From Methylocystis echinoides (lineage in GTDB: Bacteria; Pseudomonadota; Alphaproteobacteria; Rhizobiales; Beijerinckiaceae), in assembly GCF_027923385.1 (NCBI RefSeq), contig NZ_BSEC01000001.1, positions 2,802,501 through 2,866,500 on the forward strand: a stretch of DNA of 64,000 bases, written 5' to 3'. Made by a program: the position numbers and the translations under genes. Shown here one piece after another: positions 19,283-28,464 of the stretch (position 1 is the first letter of the stretch; each line of letters opens with the position of its first letter). The notes beneath the pieces were generated by a model. That model was not told where the DNA came from and ran no database searches. It saw nothing but the letters and a program-made list of their open reading frames with translations.

Positions 19283-20707
19283 TCAGCCGTCGCCGACTTC
19301 AGACGCATCGAGCGCGGCAGCAAGACGCGCGTCCTCTCCGTAGTAGCGCGCGCGCTCCCAAAAACGCGGACGCCCGATTCCCGTTGAGCGATGTCGTCCG
19401 ATGATCTTGCCGTTCGCGTCTTCACCGAGGATCTCGTAGACGAAAAGATCCTGCATCGTCACCACCTCGCCCTCGAGACCGAGAACCTCGGTGATATGGG
19501 TGATGCGTCGTGAGCCGTCGCGCAGACGCGCCGCCTGAATGATCACATCCACGGAAGACACGATCATGTCCCTGATCGTCTTCGCCGGCAGAGAGAAGCC
19601 GCCCATGGTGATCATCGACTCCAGACGCCCGAGCGCCTCGCGCGGCGAGTTCGCATGCAGCGTTCCCATGGAGCCGTCGTGGCCCGTATTCATCGCCTGC
19701 AGGAGATCGAACGCCTCGGGTCCGCGCACTTCGCCGACGATGATGCGCTCCGGTCGCATACGCAGGCAGTTCTTCACGAGATCACGCATGGTGATCGCGC
19801 CCTGACCTTCCAGATTTGGCGGGCGGGTTTCGAGGCGCACAACATGCGGCTGCTGGAGCTGCAGTTCGGCGGCGTCCTCGCATGTGATCACACGCTCGTC
19901 ACCGTCGATGTAGTTCGTCATGCAGTTGAGCAAGGTTGTCTTGCCGGAGCCCGTGCCGCCGGAGATCAGCACATTGCAGCGCACGCGCCCGATCACCTTC
20001 AACACCTCGCCGCCCTCGGGCGAGATCGCCCCAAAGCGGACGAGCTGGTCGAGTGTCAGCTTGTCCTTCTTGAACTTTCGAATCGTGAGCGCGGGCCCAT
20101 CGATCGCGAGCGGCGGCGCGATGACGTTCACGCGCGACCCGTCGAGAAGGCGCGCGTCGCAGATCGGCGACGAATCATCGACGCGACGGCCGATCTGCGA
20201 GACGATCCGCTGGCAGATGTTCATCAGCTGCGCATTGTCGCGAAAGCGAATGTTCGTCAGCTGAATCTTACCCGCAACCTCGATATAGGTCTTCAGGGCG
20301 CCGTTCACCATGATGTCCGCGATGTCGTCGCGCGCCAGCAGCGGCTCCAGCGGACCATAACCAAGCACGTCGTTGCAGATGTCGTCGAGCAGGTCCTCCT
20401 GCTCGGAAATCGACATCACGACATTCTTGATCGCGATGATCTCGCTGACAATGTCGCGAATTTCCTCGCGCGCGTTTTCGGGATCCAGCTTGGAGAGCTG
20501 CGCGAGATCGATCGCCTCGATGAGCGCGCCAAAGATCACGCTCTTCGTGGTGTAATATTCTTCCGAGCGCTTGATTTCCGGAGCCGGCGCGGGCTCGGGG
20601 GCCGCCAGCGACGTCTGCGCCTGTGGCTTGGCGACAACCGCGGCGGGAGTGGCGGCAGGCGTGGCGCGGGCGGGCGCTTCTCCGACGTTCGTACGCTTTC
20701 CGAACAT
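19283..20707 (-). CDS. cpaF: Tad pilus assembly ATPase CpaF/TadA
   Basis: CpaF is the hexameric secretion ATPase that powers Flp pilus assembly. The 474-residue protein has an Ala/Pro-rich N terminus (1-40) and an N-terminal domain with [20 protein letters not shown] and [15 protein letters not shown]. Walker A is [14 protein letters not shown], the Asp box [20 protein letters not shown], Walker [21 protein letters not shown], and the His box [18 protein letters not shown]. All catalytic motifs are intact. Confidence 0.96.
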   Translation of the reverse strand: MFGKRTNVGEAPARATPAATPAAVVAKPQAQTSLAAPEPAPAPEIKRSEEYYTTKSVIFGALIEAIDLAQLSKLDPENAREEIRDIVSEIIAIKNVVMSISEQEDLLDDICNDVLGYGPLEPLLARDDIADIMVNGALKTYIEVAGKIQLTNIRFRDNAQLMNICQRIVSQIGRRVDDSSPICDARLLDGSRVNVIAPPLAIDGPALTIRKFKKDKLTLDQLVRFGAISPEGGEVLKVIGRVRCNVLISGGTGSGKTTLLNCMTNYIDGDERVITCEDAAELQLQQPHVVRLETRPPNLEGQGAITMRDLVKNCLRMRPERIIVGEVRGPEAFDLLQAMNTGHDGSMGTLHANSPREALGRLESMITMGGFSLPAKTIRDMIVSSVDVIIQAARLRDGSRRITHITEVLGLEGEVVTMQDLFVYEILGEDANGKIIGRHRSTGIGRPRFWERARYYGEDARLAAALDASEVGDG

Positions 20708-20742
20708 TACTGATTTTCCTTAGCCGTTCTTCGCGTCGTCAC

Positions 20743-21999
20743 TCAACTCGCCTTCCGGGCGCCCAGTCGCCGCATGAGCGGCCCCAACAGGGTCTTTTTG
20801 GCCCGCCGGACAGTCGCGCGCCCCATGAGCAACCTGCCCATTTCGTCAAACGACTCGACGAGCTTCGAGGCGCCGTCGACCTCCGCGAGCATCTGGCCAT
20901 TGTTCGTCGCCGACCCGAACAGTTTCGGCTCGAAGGGAACGACGCCGATCGGCGTCACCTCCAGGGCCTTGGCGAAATCAGCGACTGGAATCTCCGGGCG
21001 CTTGGGGACGCCGCTCATATTGACGATCACATGCGGCGCAACATCGTTCACTCGCGCGGCGCGCAGGGATTCCATCAGTATCTTCGCGTTGCGAAGATTG
21101 GCGAGGTCCGGCGTGACGACGATCGCAACCTCGTCCGAGCTGACCAGAACACGCTTGGTCCATGCGCTCCACTGATGCGGAACGTCGAGCACGATTGCAG
21201 GCGATGTGGCGCGCAATATGTCGAGCAGACCATCGAAGGCCTGATCGGGCAGATCGTAATGGCGCTCGATCGACGCAGGTGCGGCAAGGATGTTCAATGT
21301 GTCGCTGCATCTCGAAAGCAGCCGATCGATGAAATTCGCGTCGAGACGCTCCGGCGAGAAGACAGCGTCAGCGATTCCCTGCGGCGGGTCCTGATTGAAA
21401 TCAAGTCCCACCGTTCCGAATGGAAGATCGAGGTCGGCGACAATCGTCTGCAGTTCCAGACTGCGCGAAATCGACCATGCAAGATTATGGGCGAGTGTCG
21501 AGGCGCCCACGCCGCCCTTTGCGCCCACAACCGCGATGACGCGACCGAGCGTCTCATTGCTCTGTCCGTTGTAGAGCGCCGACACGTGACTGATGAAACT
21601 GATTGGATCCAGCGGCGCCACGACATAGTCGCTCACCCCCCGGGACACGAGCGAGCGATACAACGAAATGTCGTTTTCGTGCCCGAGCACCATGACCTTC
21701 GTGCCAGAGTCGCAGAATTCCGCGAGGGCCTCCAGTTGCTGGATGAGCTCATCCCGTCCCGAGAATGTCTCGAGCACGATCAGATTCGGCGTCGGCGCCG
21801 ACCGAAACGCTTCGATCGCGGCGGCGACACCGCCCATGTGCGTCTTGACATGGGCCTTGCTGAGGCGGCGATCCCTCGCCGCCTCCTCGATGACGCTGGC
21901 TACCTCCGCCGATTCGCAGAAGCTCTGAACGGAGATTCTTGGAACCGGGGGAATCAACGACGCCCCTTCAGCCCCTGAAAAAGTCGTTGCATCGCTCAT
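20743..21999 (-). CDS. cpaE: Pilus assembly protein CpaE (MinD/ParA-like)
   Basis: CpaE localises Tad pilus machinery to the pole in Caulobacter. The 418-residue protein has an N-terminal receiver-like region (AFRSAPTPNLIVLETFSGRD, KVMVLGHENDISLYRSLVSR) without a full set of acidic residues. A P-loop ATPase follows: deviant Walker A VVGAKGGVGASTLAHNLAW, then VADLDLPFGTVGLDF. Its start overlaps the stop of cpaD by one base, so the two are coupled. Confidence 0.93.
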   Translation of the reverse strand: MSDATTFSGAEGASLIPPVPRISVQSFCESAEVASVIEEAARDRRLSKAHVKTHMGGVAAAIEAFRSAPTPNLIVLETFSGRDELIQQLEALAEFCDSGTKVMVLGHENDISLYRSLVSRGVSDYVVAPLDPISFISHVSALYNGQSNETLGRVIAVVGAKGGVGASTLAHNLAWSISRSLELQTIVADLDLPFGTVGLDFNQDPPQGIADAVFSPERLDANFIDRLLSRCSDTLNILAAPASIERHYDLPDQAFDGLLDILRATSPAIVLDVPHQWSAWTKRVLVSSDEVAIVVTPDLANLRNAKILMESLRAARVNDVAPHVIVNMSGVPKRPEIPVADFAKALEVTPIGVVPFEPKLFGSATNNGQMLAEVDGASKLVESFDEMGRLLMGRATVRRAKKTLLGPLMRRLGARKAS

Positions 22000-22742
22000 T
22001 AGTCGCCCCCGACGCTACTGATGGACGTGTTCTTGATAATCCAGGTGGTGCTGGGGTCCTGCCCTGTCCGCAGACGCTCGATCGCACGCATGCGCATCTC
22101 GATGTCGGAGGATGTCTTTCCTCTCGGGCCAAGAAGATCCCTTGGATCGGCGATCTGGGCCGCGAATGTCGACTGTTCGGCGCAGCCAAAATTCCAGTAG
22201 CTTTCGTTTTGCCAGCCGGCGAGCGAAGCGCCCGACGCAAGATCGCGTGGCCATTCGCCACACCGGTTTGCAACCTTCGCCTTGAGCGCCTCGAACGACA
22301 GGCGAAGCGGCGCGGCGAGACGCGGGTCGGTCACCTGATAGTCGCCAACCGTGATATTCCCATTCACGCCGGCGGCGGCCAGTGCGCGACGCACGGCAGG
22401 CGCTTGCGACGCCGCGAATTTTGCTGACTCGCTGCCGACGGGGACGAGCAAGGTGATCCTGCCATGACCGAACTCGCGGTAGCGCGTCACAAATTCCCTG
22501 ATCCGACCCACGGTCGGGCCGTCGAGTTGCCCGTTGACGCTGCTCGGCAGAAGATCCATCACCTGGGGCGCTTCCGTGAGCACGACGGGATGGCGGTCCC
22601 GGTAGTCATAGGGCGTGGCCGGCGGCGGCAGCACATGCGGTCCGGCGCAGCCGCCGAGCGGCGCCGCGACGAGCAGCGCGCAGACGCTCCCTAACCTCGC
22701 CAGACTGCGCGCATCGGCGGCTTTGCTCGTGCAAATCGACAT
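21999..22742 (-). CDS. cpaD: Pilus assembly lipoprotein CpaD
   Basis: This is a 247-residue outer-membrane lipoprotein that supports the CpaC secretin. Its signal ends in a lipobox, LGGCAGP, with Cys near residue 32. The rest shows the CpaD pattern: YDYRDRHPVVLTEAPQVMDL, then RITLLVPVGSESAKFAAS, then ANRCGEWPRDLASGASLAGW. It overlaps cpaE by one base and lies 21 bases past the cpaC reading frames. Confidence 0.9.
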   Translation of the reverse strand: MSICTSKAADARSLARLGSVCALLVAAPLGGCAGPHVLPPPATPYDYRDRHPVVLTEAPQVMDLLPSSVNGQLDGPTVGRIREFVTRYREFGHGRITLLVPVGSESAKFAASQAPAVRRALAAAGVNGNITVGDYQVTDPRLAAPLRLSFEALKAKVANRCGEWPRDLASGASLAGWQNESYWNFGCAEQSTFAAQIADPRDLLGPRGKTSSDIEMRMRAIERLRTGQDPSTTWIIKNTSISSVGGD

Positions 22743-22763
22743 AATCCCTCGCCCTCTCGCGCG

Positions 22764-24218
22764 TTAATCGTGAATGAAGCCGACGCGGCCCTTGAAGCTC
22801 TGCATGATCTGCGGATTCTTGCGCGTTGCGTAAATGCGATTGACGCGACCCAGAAGCCAGGCCTGTGGGTCAGACGCATCGGCGAAGCCATCGTCAGGAC
22901 GTGCAATCTCCTGCTGGGTCAGCGCCCGCGCGATATAGGGCGTGACCACCACCAGCAGCTCGGATTCGTTGCGCTGGTAATCGCGCGACCGAAACAGCGC
23001 GCCCAGCACCGGAAGGTCGAGCAGACCGGGCAGGCCCGTGATCGATTGCACCGAGGCCTGCGAGATCAGTCCGGCGGTCGCGATAGACGCCCCTGAGGGA
23101 AGCTCCACCGTGGTTTCGTTCTTGCGCGACTTGAAGCCGGGCACGGCCACATTCGAGTAGGTGAAGGTGTTTTGCAGATCGACTTCCGTCACCTCGGTGG
23201 CGAGATGCAGCGAGATCCGCCCTTCCGACAGAACCGTCGGCACGAAGCTGAGCGAAACGCCGTATGGCTTGAAGGTGATTCCCGGCGAACAGACCGGCGA
23301 AAAGGAGCCAAATGTGCACATGCTCGAACCGGGGACGGGGATTTCGCCGCCCACCAGCAACTTGGCCATCTCACCGGAAATCGCGGTCACTGTCGGCTCG
23401 GCGAGGACGCGGGTTACGCCGTAGCGTTCATAGGCCTTCAGTGTGAGGTTGGTGCTGTTCTGACCCACGAGGTTCAACCCCGAAGCGACATGACCGGATT
23501 CACGCCGAAGGGATTTTCGGAAACGAGCTTTCCCCACCCGCCGCTCAGCAGCGTGTTGCCGCGGGTGTCAGCGGATACGCCGAGCTGCTTGATCACCTTT
23601 CGGTCGACTTCGGCGACGGTGACCTTCAGCATCACCTGCTCTTCGCCGCGGATTGTCAATGCGTTGACGACATTCGTATTGCTGCCCGTCGCGGTGTTGT
23701 CCACCGTCGTCCCCGCCACACGCGAGGCGAAGCCCTTGGCGATATCCACGGCGCGCTTGGCATCGCCCGCAGATCCCACGTCGCCGGTGAGGATGATGAC
23801 CTCATTCACCGTGCGGGCGGAGATATTCGAGTTTGGCAGGGCGGCTTTCAGGAGCGGCCCCAATTCGCCGACGTCACGACCCACGCTCACCTCGATTGGC
23901 CACCTGACGACCGGCGGAGTCGAAACCGATGATCGTGGTCTGCCCGGCGCTTGTCGCCATGAGGTAAATCTTGCGCGGCGTTCGGACGACGGCGTCGGCG
24001 ACCTTGGGATCGCCCACAACGATCTCCGCCACATCCTTCGGGAGATCGACAACCATCGCCTTGCCGGCCCCCAGGGAAATCCTGCGGGAAAGCATCGCGT
24101 CATTCTGGCTCTCGAGACCCGCCGGCGCCTCGGCGACGGCGATTCCGACGACGCCGCCACCGAGAGACGCCGCGATCGACATCGCCAGGGCGATGGAATT
24201 TCTTTTCCTGCGAGTCAT
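22764..24218 (-). pseudogene. cpaC: Outer-membrane secretin CpaC/RcpA, split by two frameshifts
   Basis: Three overlapping frames together give one CpaC. From ATG 24218 (preceded by GGGAG) a signal peptide and pilus-assembly N domain run to SAGRQVAN near 23895. The conserved sequence then continues in another frame (IEVSVGRDVGELGPLL) to NPFGVNPV near 23488. It then returns to the first frame (ASGLNLVGQNSTNLTLKAYE) through the secretin domain (RVLAEPTVTAISGEMAKLLV) to 22764. The two shifts add up to a multiple of three, but the unread frame contains stops. CpaC forms the outer-membrane pore, so as written the Tad pilus could not be completed. A sequence error is a real alternative. Confidence 0.85.
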
Positions 24219-24271
24219 TGAGCGAGCTCCCGCTGTGACGGCGGATTGAGAACCATTGGGACGTTCATTTC

Positions 24272-25063
24272 TCATTTCGGTCGAACATTGAGCGTGACGC
24301 CGTGCTTGACGAGTGAAATGGACGTGTCGTCCGCAACGGCGTTTTCCTCCACTCCGGCATTGGCAAACGCGTCTGTGATGGCCCGAAGGGTGAGCGCGAG
24401 TTGTCCGGTGCGCTGCGCCAGCAGGACGCGCTCGGCCTGACTTGGCGAGAGCTCCAGAGTCGCGGTCGAACCGACGACCACCGGCTCGGCGCCCTTCTTT
24501 TCGATGTTCTGCCCCATTGCAAGAACGCGCACATTTTTCAGCACGACCTCAGTGGCCATGGTTTCCAGTCCGGCGTCCTTCGAGGCGGCCGCATCGCGAT
24601 AGACGCGGATGACGTCGACATGATCGTTCGGCAAAATGAAACCGCCCGCGGTGCTGTTCAGCGAGACGTCGATCGCAACCGCGCGCATCCCGGCGGGAAG
24701 CATGGTTGACATCAGCCCGGCTGTTACGCCCTTGATAAGACGTTCCTTGCGTACCGGCTCGCCAGCGGAAATGGGAATCCGAACATGCGACCCTTTGAGC
24801 GCGTCGGGCGCATTTGCGTCAGCGCTCTTCTGGATGACGCCGAATGGAATCGCATCCTTCGGCCAGTCCATCCATTTGATGTCGGCATCCTGGAGCTCAG
24901 CGCCATAAGAGAGATCATGCGCAGCGACGAGCACGCTGTCCAACGCGACAGATGGCGCCGCGACAAATGTTGGCGCCGGAGGCGGCTCACCATTCATCAG
25001 CACAAAGGCGCCGCCGCCGGCGACGACGGCTACTCCCAGAACGATCAGCTGTGCTTTGTTCAT
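24272..25063 (-). CDS. cpaB: Flp pilus assembly protein CpaB
   Basis: This 263-residue protein is anchored by an N-terminal helix (LIVLGVAVVAGGGAFVLMNG). Its SAF domain (VALDSVLVAAHDLSYGAELQ and SHVRIPISAGEPVRKERLI) is followed by the RcpC/CpaB domain (VAIDVSLNSTAGGFILPNDH, VDVIRVYRD). CpaB stabilises the secretin in the periplasm. It is the first gene of the minus-strand cpaB-cpaC-cpaD-cpaE-cpaF-tadB-tadC run, with a CtrA-like site upstream. Confidence 0.93.
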   Translation of the reverse strand: MNKAQLIVLGVAVVAGGGAFVLMNGEPPPAPTFVAAPSVALDSVLVAAHDLSYGAELQDADIKWMDWPKDAIPFGVIQKSADANAPDALKGSHVRIPISAGEPVRKERLIKGVTAGLMSTMLPAGMRAVAIDVSLNSTAGGFILPNDHVDVIRVYRDAAASKDAGLETMATEVVLKNVRVLAMGQNIEKKGAEPVVVGSTATLELSPSQAERVLLAQRTGQLALTLRAITDAFANAGVEENAVADDTSISLVKHGVTLNVRPK

Positions 25064-25129
25064 CGCGCAAGATTTCCGTACGAGCAGCTTTGCCTCGACG
25101 TAATCTCGGCCCGAAAGGTCAAATTAGGG

Positions 25130-25144
25130 TTAATCGGCTATTAT
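25130..25144 (+). promoter_or_regulatory. CtrA-like site upstream of cpaB (one mismatch)
   Basis: TTAA, seven bases, TTAT lies about 67 bp before the cpaB start. The CtrA full site in Caulobacter and relatives is TTAA-N7-TTAA, and CtrA controls pilus genes there. One base differs, and this is the most AT-rich part of the gap, so chance is possible. Confidence 0.3.
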
Positions 25145-25279
25145 TATTTGCGCACAACCATCTGAAATTGCACAATGTATTGCCTGATATGGCTTTTTAG
25201 CAAAGCGTCCGGCGCGCGCGCCATAAACTGGCGCGCGAAAGGACAGGCAAGGATAACTTTCGCGCGCGCCGCGCGGCGA

Positions 25280-25786
25280 TCACAACGCCGAAAGTCCCCG
25301 CCAGATTTCGGTTTGCGGGTAGATCAGGAGCCCTCCGATTGCGAGGGCCACGCCGTAAGGAACGCAATTCACTTTTTTCGCCAGCAACCGCACGAAGGGC
25401 AACTCATGGAGCCCAGGAGAGAAATCGAGCGAGGCGACCACGAGCACGGCAAGGGTCACGAGCCCGCCGGCAAGAGAAGCCATGAGGCCGAAATCGAGCA
25501 GATGCTCCCAACCAACCCACAGGGCAATCGCACCCACCAGTTTCGCGTCACCGCCGCCGATCCATCCCGGCGCATAGGCAAGAAGCGCGATGGCGAGCAC
25601 GGCGACGCCCGCGAGCACGTGAAAGCCGATGACGCGCCAGTCCGAACCGAGCCACACCGCCAGAATGAAGTAAAGCGATATCAAGACGAGTGAAACCCTG
25701 TTGGGGATTGTCATCGTCAGGAGATCGGAGAGCGCGGCGAAAACCATCAGCGTCGGAAAGAGGATCAGCGCAAAGTTCTGGAGCAT
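25280..25786 (-). CDS. cpaA: Prepilin peptidase CpaA
   Basis: This is a 168-residue inner-membrane aspartic protease that trims the Flp prepilin leader. The first catalytic Asp is in ALSDLLTMTIPNRVSL, the second in the GxGD motif APGWIGGGDAKLVGAIA. Six hydrophobic helices fit the minimal CpaA/TadV form without the N-methylase domain. It lies between cpaB and the pilin gene, with 216 bp before cpaB. Confidence 0.92.
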   Translation of the reverse strand: MLQNFALILFPTLMVFAALSDLLTMTIPNRVSLVLISLYFILAVWLGSDWRVIGFHVLAGVAVLAIALLAYAPGWIGGGDAKLVGAIALWVGWEHLLDFGLMASLAGGLVTLAVLVVASLDFSPGLHELPFVRLLAKKVNCVPYGVALAIGGLLIYPQTEIWRGLSAL

Positions 25787-25943
25787 GTGCGCACCCGTGC
25801 CTGCATGAGTCGGTTCGCAAGGGCGCCGGTCTATCGTGCGACCTCAGACAATGTGCGCCGCGCACAGCCTTGTCCCCTTGCAAAAAGTTGGCGGCCCTTG
25901 CCAGGGCCGCCATAAATCGCATCTCTGCTGATGCGCGCGCGGA

Positions 25944-26108
25944 TCAGGCGAGGTTCTGGGACACCTTATAGAAGGTGCCGCTGAGGTTGATGGCGAGCGC
26001 TTTGACGACGAGGATGATCGCGACGCCGATGAGCGCGGCCATCAGGCCATATTCGATCGCGGTGGCGCCCGATTCATCCTTGATGAAGCGCGCAAAGAAA
26101 TTCTTCAT
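25944..26108 (-). CDS. Flp-type pilin
   Basis: This 54-residue frame reads MKNFFARFIKDESGATAIEY and continues GLMAALIGVAIILVVKALAI. It has the short basic leader, a cleavage Gly followed by ATAIEY (Glu5 and Tyr6 of mature Flp), and a single hydrophobic helix. A GGAGCTGG ribosome site lies upstream. The mature subunit of about 40 residues would be polymerised by the Tad machine. It is immediately upstream of cpaA, the usual pilin-peptidase order. Confidence 0.95.
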   Translation of the reverse strand: MKNFFARFIKDESGATAIEYGLMAALIGVAIILVVKALAINLSGTFYKVSQNLA

Positions 26109-26520
26109 GGTCCAGCTCCGAACAGTGTTTGCATTTTCGCTGTCGCCGAACGTCGGCTACCGCGAATGATGGAACAGTAGGGCGAGAACCTTTCAAACTC
26201 GTTGATCCATTTCAACATGACGCGCTTTTACTGCAATTGAAAGGCGAATCTGAACTAATTTGCAACCGCCGGTGTGCGAATAGGACAAGGCTGAATGTAA
26301 ATAAGCGCGCTTTCACACTAGCAATTCAAGCTTTGCGAAGGCGAGCGAAAAATGCGAGGCGCATGTTTCAGCAATCATTCATTCATTCCAGCGTATTTTA
26401 TCCATGAAGGGCGAAGGTCACATGACGGGCGTTCGCGACGTGACATCATCTTCGGAAGTCGACAATGAAATTGCACGAACCGCTCATCCGCTTCTGCGGC
26501 CGCGCAGCAGGAGGAAACTC
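26109..26520. other. Gene-free divergent region between Flp pilin and the pilus N-domain protein
   Basis: About 410 bp separate the two divergent start codons. It is AT-richer than the genes, as expected for two promoters back to back, and likely holds a long leader for the pilin. Frames that run through 26404-26520 toward the next gene lack a plausible start. I see no RNA gene, repeat or full CtrA site here. Confidence 0.5.
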
Positions 26521-26988
26521 ATGAGACCTGCGAGCTCTTTCACCCGATCCGCGCTTGCGTTGGCGCTCCTCGCCTCGACATATATGCTGGCGACCCCGGC
26601 GGTCGCGGATGAGCGCGCGATCAGGGTCGTGATGGACTATGCGCGGCTCGTCCGTCTCCCGGAGGGCGCTCAGACCGTTGTCATTGGCAATCCGCTTGTC
26701 GCGGACGTCAGCATGATCAAGGGCAATCAACTTTTCGTCATTACTGGAAAGAGCTTCGGGACAACCAATCTGGTTGTCCTCGATCGCAGCGGGCAGCAGG
26801 TCGGCGAGTCGATCGTGACGGTGGTGCCGAGCAACGACAAGGTGCTCGTGCAACGGGGAAGCCATCGCGAATCGCTTTCCTGCAATCCAAAATGCGTGCC
26901 TGCGATCGAACTTGCGGACGATTCGACCTATTCGCAAACGGTCATCGGCGCCGCCAAGGCGCATGATGGCGCCATGAGCGCCAAATAA
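26521..26988 (+). CDS. Secreted pilus-assembly N-domain protein (CpaC-like N terminus, no secretin)
   Basis: This 155-residue protein has a signal peptide (residues 1-29, ending ATPAVADE). Its pilus assembly N-terminal domain reads IRVVMDYARLVRLPEGAQTV, then GNPLVADVSMIKGNQLFVIT, then GTTNLVVLDRSGQQV. This is the domain that precedes the secretin in CpaC, here standing alone with a short Cys-containing tail (LSCNPKCVPAIEL). ATG 26521 follows AGGAGGAAACTC, better than a start at 26404. It leads a plus-strand operon with two TadE/F genes, so a role in the periplasmic part of the Tad machine is likely. Confidence 0.85.
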   Translation: MRPASSFTRSALALALLASTYMLATPAVADERAIRVVMDYARLVRLPEGAQTVVIGNPLVADVSMIKGNQLFVITGKSFGTTNLVVLDRSGQQVGESIVTVVPSNDKVLVQRGSHRESLSCNPKCVPAIELADDSTYSQTVIGAAKAHDGAMSAK

Positions 26989-27003
26989 GAGAGGGGCGTC
27001 GCA

Positions 27004-27666
27004 ATGTCCGTCCCGTTCCGACCCTATCAAGCGAGATCGGATCGGCGCCGCCTGCGCAAGAGATTGCGCGACGGTCATTGTCACGGCCGTCGTCTTCTCT
27101 CCCGCGCCTTCGCTTCCTTCGCGGGCGACCACCGCGGCGTCACCATCATCGAATTCGCGCTGATCGCACCCGTTTTCATGCTTTTGATCGCCGGGATGTT
27201 TGAAGTCGGGATGATCTATTTCCGAACCGCGCAGCTGCAAAGCGTCGCGGACAATGCCGCGCGGCAGTTGCGGCTGAGCAAGATCAGTTCGACCATGACG
27301 GTCGGTCAGTTCAAGGACACGTATGTCTGTTCGACGCCGCCGAGGCCGGGCACTTTGGGCTCGATGTTCAACTGCAGCCTCGTCGCGATTGCTGTCGTAT
27401 CCGCAGCGGACTGGACTGGCATACATGACATGAGCGTCGATCCGTTGAGGGTCTCAATCGGGGGAAACAGCTCCCCGAATTTGGCGAAACTGGCGTCTGT
27501 AGGGGGGGGTCATGTCGGGATGCTGGTCGTGACCTATAGAGGGTTCTCGTTCTTCGGGACCATGTCTGAAGGCTACGCCAGGACTGTTACGGGCGGAATA
27601 AGAAAGTCCAGTGCGGCCTACTTCCTCGCCGGCAGGTCCATTTTTCGCGTGGAGGGCGGCGGATGA
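27004..27666 (+). CDS. TadE-family pseudopilin
   Basis: This 220-residue protein has a long basic N-terminal stretch (1-40). A prepilin-like helix follows, RGVTIIEFALIAPVFMLLIA, where the Glu is equivalent to Glu5 of pilins. The remainder is a periplasmic domain. TadE-like minor pseudopilins are processed by the same peptidase (CpaA) and help to start pilus assembly. The GAGGGG site precedes ATG 27004. The stop overlaps the next gene by ATGA. Confidence 0.88.
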   Translation: MSVPFRPYQARSDRRRLRKRLRDGHCHGRRLLSRAFASFAGDHRGVTIIEFALIAPVFMLLIAGMFEVGMIYFRTAQLQSVADNAARQLRLSKISSTMTVGQFKDTYVCSTPPRPGTLGSMFNCSLVAIAVVSAADWTGIHDMSVDPLRVSIGGNSSPNLAKLASVGGGHVGMLVVTYRGFSFFGTMSEGYARTVTGGIRKSSAAYFLAGRSIFRVEGGG

Positions 27667-28424
27667 CGCGCGGCAAGGCGACTCCTGTTCCGGCGCCGTG
27701 GCGGCGCTGCGCGGTCGGGATCCTTGGCGACGATCGCGGCATCGCGGCGGTTGAATTCGCGCTGATCCTGCCGATCATGCTGCTACTCATGTTCGGCATG
27801 TCGGCGGTTGTTGAAACCGTACTGACCGTTCACAAGATCGAGCGCGCCGCCAACTCGGTCGCGAATGTCGTCGCGTCAAAAGTTACAGGGGGCGCCACGA
27901 GCGGTCAGGGCGGGCTCACCGATCTGGATGTCTCGGAGGCTTTCAAGGCCGCCGAATTCCTCCTGAGCCCGCTGCCGGCCGCAGATCTTCACATGGATAT
28001 CTATGAGATCCAGCTCGCCTACACCGGAAAGACAGGAAGCGGCGCAACCGCCAACGCAAATTACAATTACCAGGCCAAGGTGGTTTGGAAGGCGAGCCAG
28101 AACGGACTGAACCAGCTGCAATGCGGCGTCCCGCTGACGGCCGGAAGCGATGGCCCCAACACCCTGCCGGGCGAGTATCTCAGGACCGTCGGCGGGACGT
28201 CTGAAGCCGCCTGGCAGGGCCAGAAGGATCGCTACATCATCGTCACGCATGTCCGCTACGACTACACGTCGTCGTTCGGCAGCGGTCCCTTCTTGACAAG
28301 GCCGCGAAGCTGGCAGTTTTTCCGGGCGGGACATTCGCAAAATCGCTCCGTGGCCATACCCGAGCACATCCAAAACAAGACGTCGGGCGCGGCGACCACC
28401 TGCCCCTCCATGATCAACCCCTGA
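27663..28424 (+). CDS. TadE/TadF-family pseudopilin
   Basis: This 253-residue protein has a basic N terminus and then the hydrophobic helix RGIAAVEFALILPIMLLLMF. The E-F-A-L core matches TadE/F. The periplasmic domain has KIERAANSVANVVASKVTGG and later YIIVTHVRYDYTS. It is coupled to the preceding TadE gene through ATGA. No TadG gene is found in this window, so the accessory set may be incomplete or encoded elsewhere. Confidence 0.85.
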   Translation: MTRGKATPVPAPWRRCAVGILGDDRGIAAVEFALILPIMLLLMFGMSAVVETVLTVHKIERAANSVANVVASKVTGGATSGQGGLTDLDVSEAFKAAEFLLSPLPAADLHMDIYEIQLAYTGKTGSGATANANYNYQAKVVWKASQNGLNQLQCGVPLTAGSDGPNTLPGEYLRTVGGTSEAAWQGQKDRYIIVTHVRYDYTSSFGSGPFLTRPRSWQFFRAGHSQNRSVAIPEHIQNKTSGAATTCPSMINP

Positions 28425-28464
28425 ACATTCTGCGCCGGCGAACGCCGCCGCCGGCGCCTTTGCC

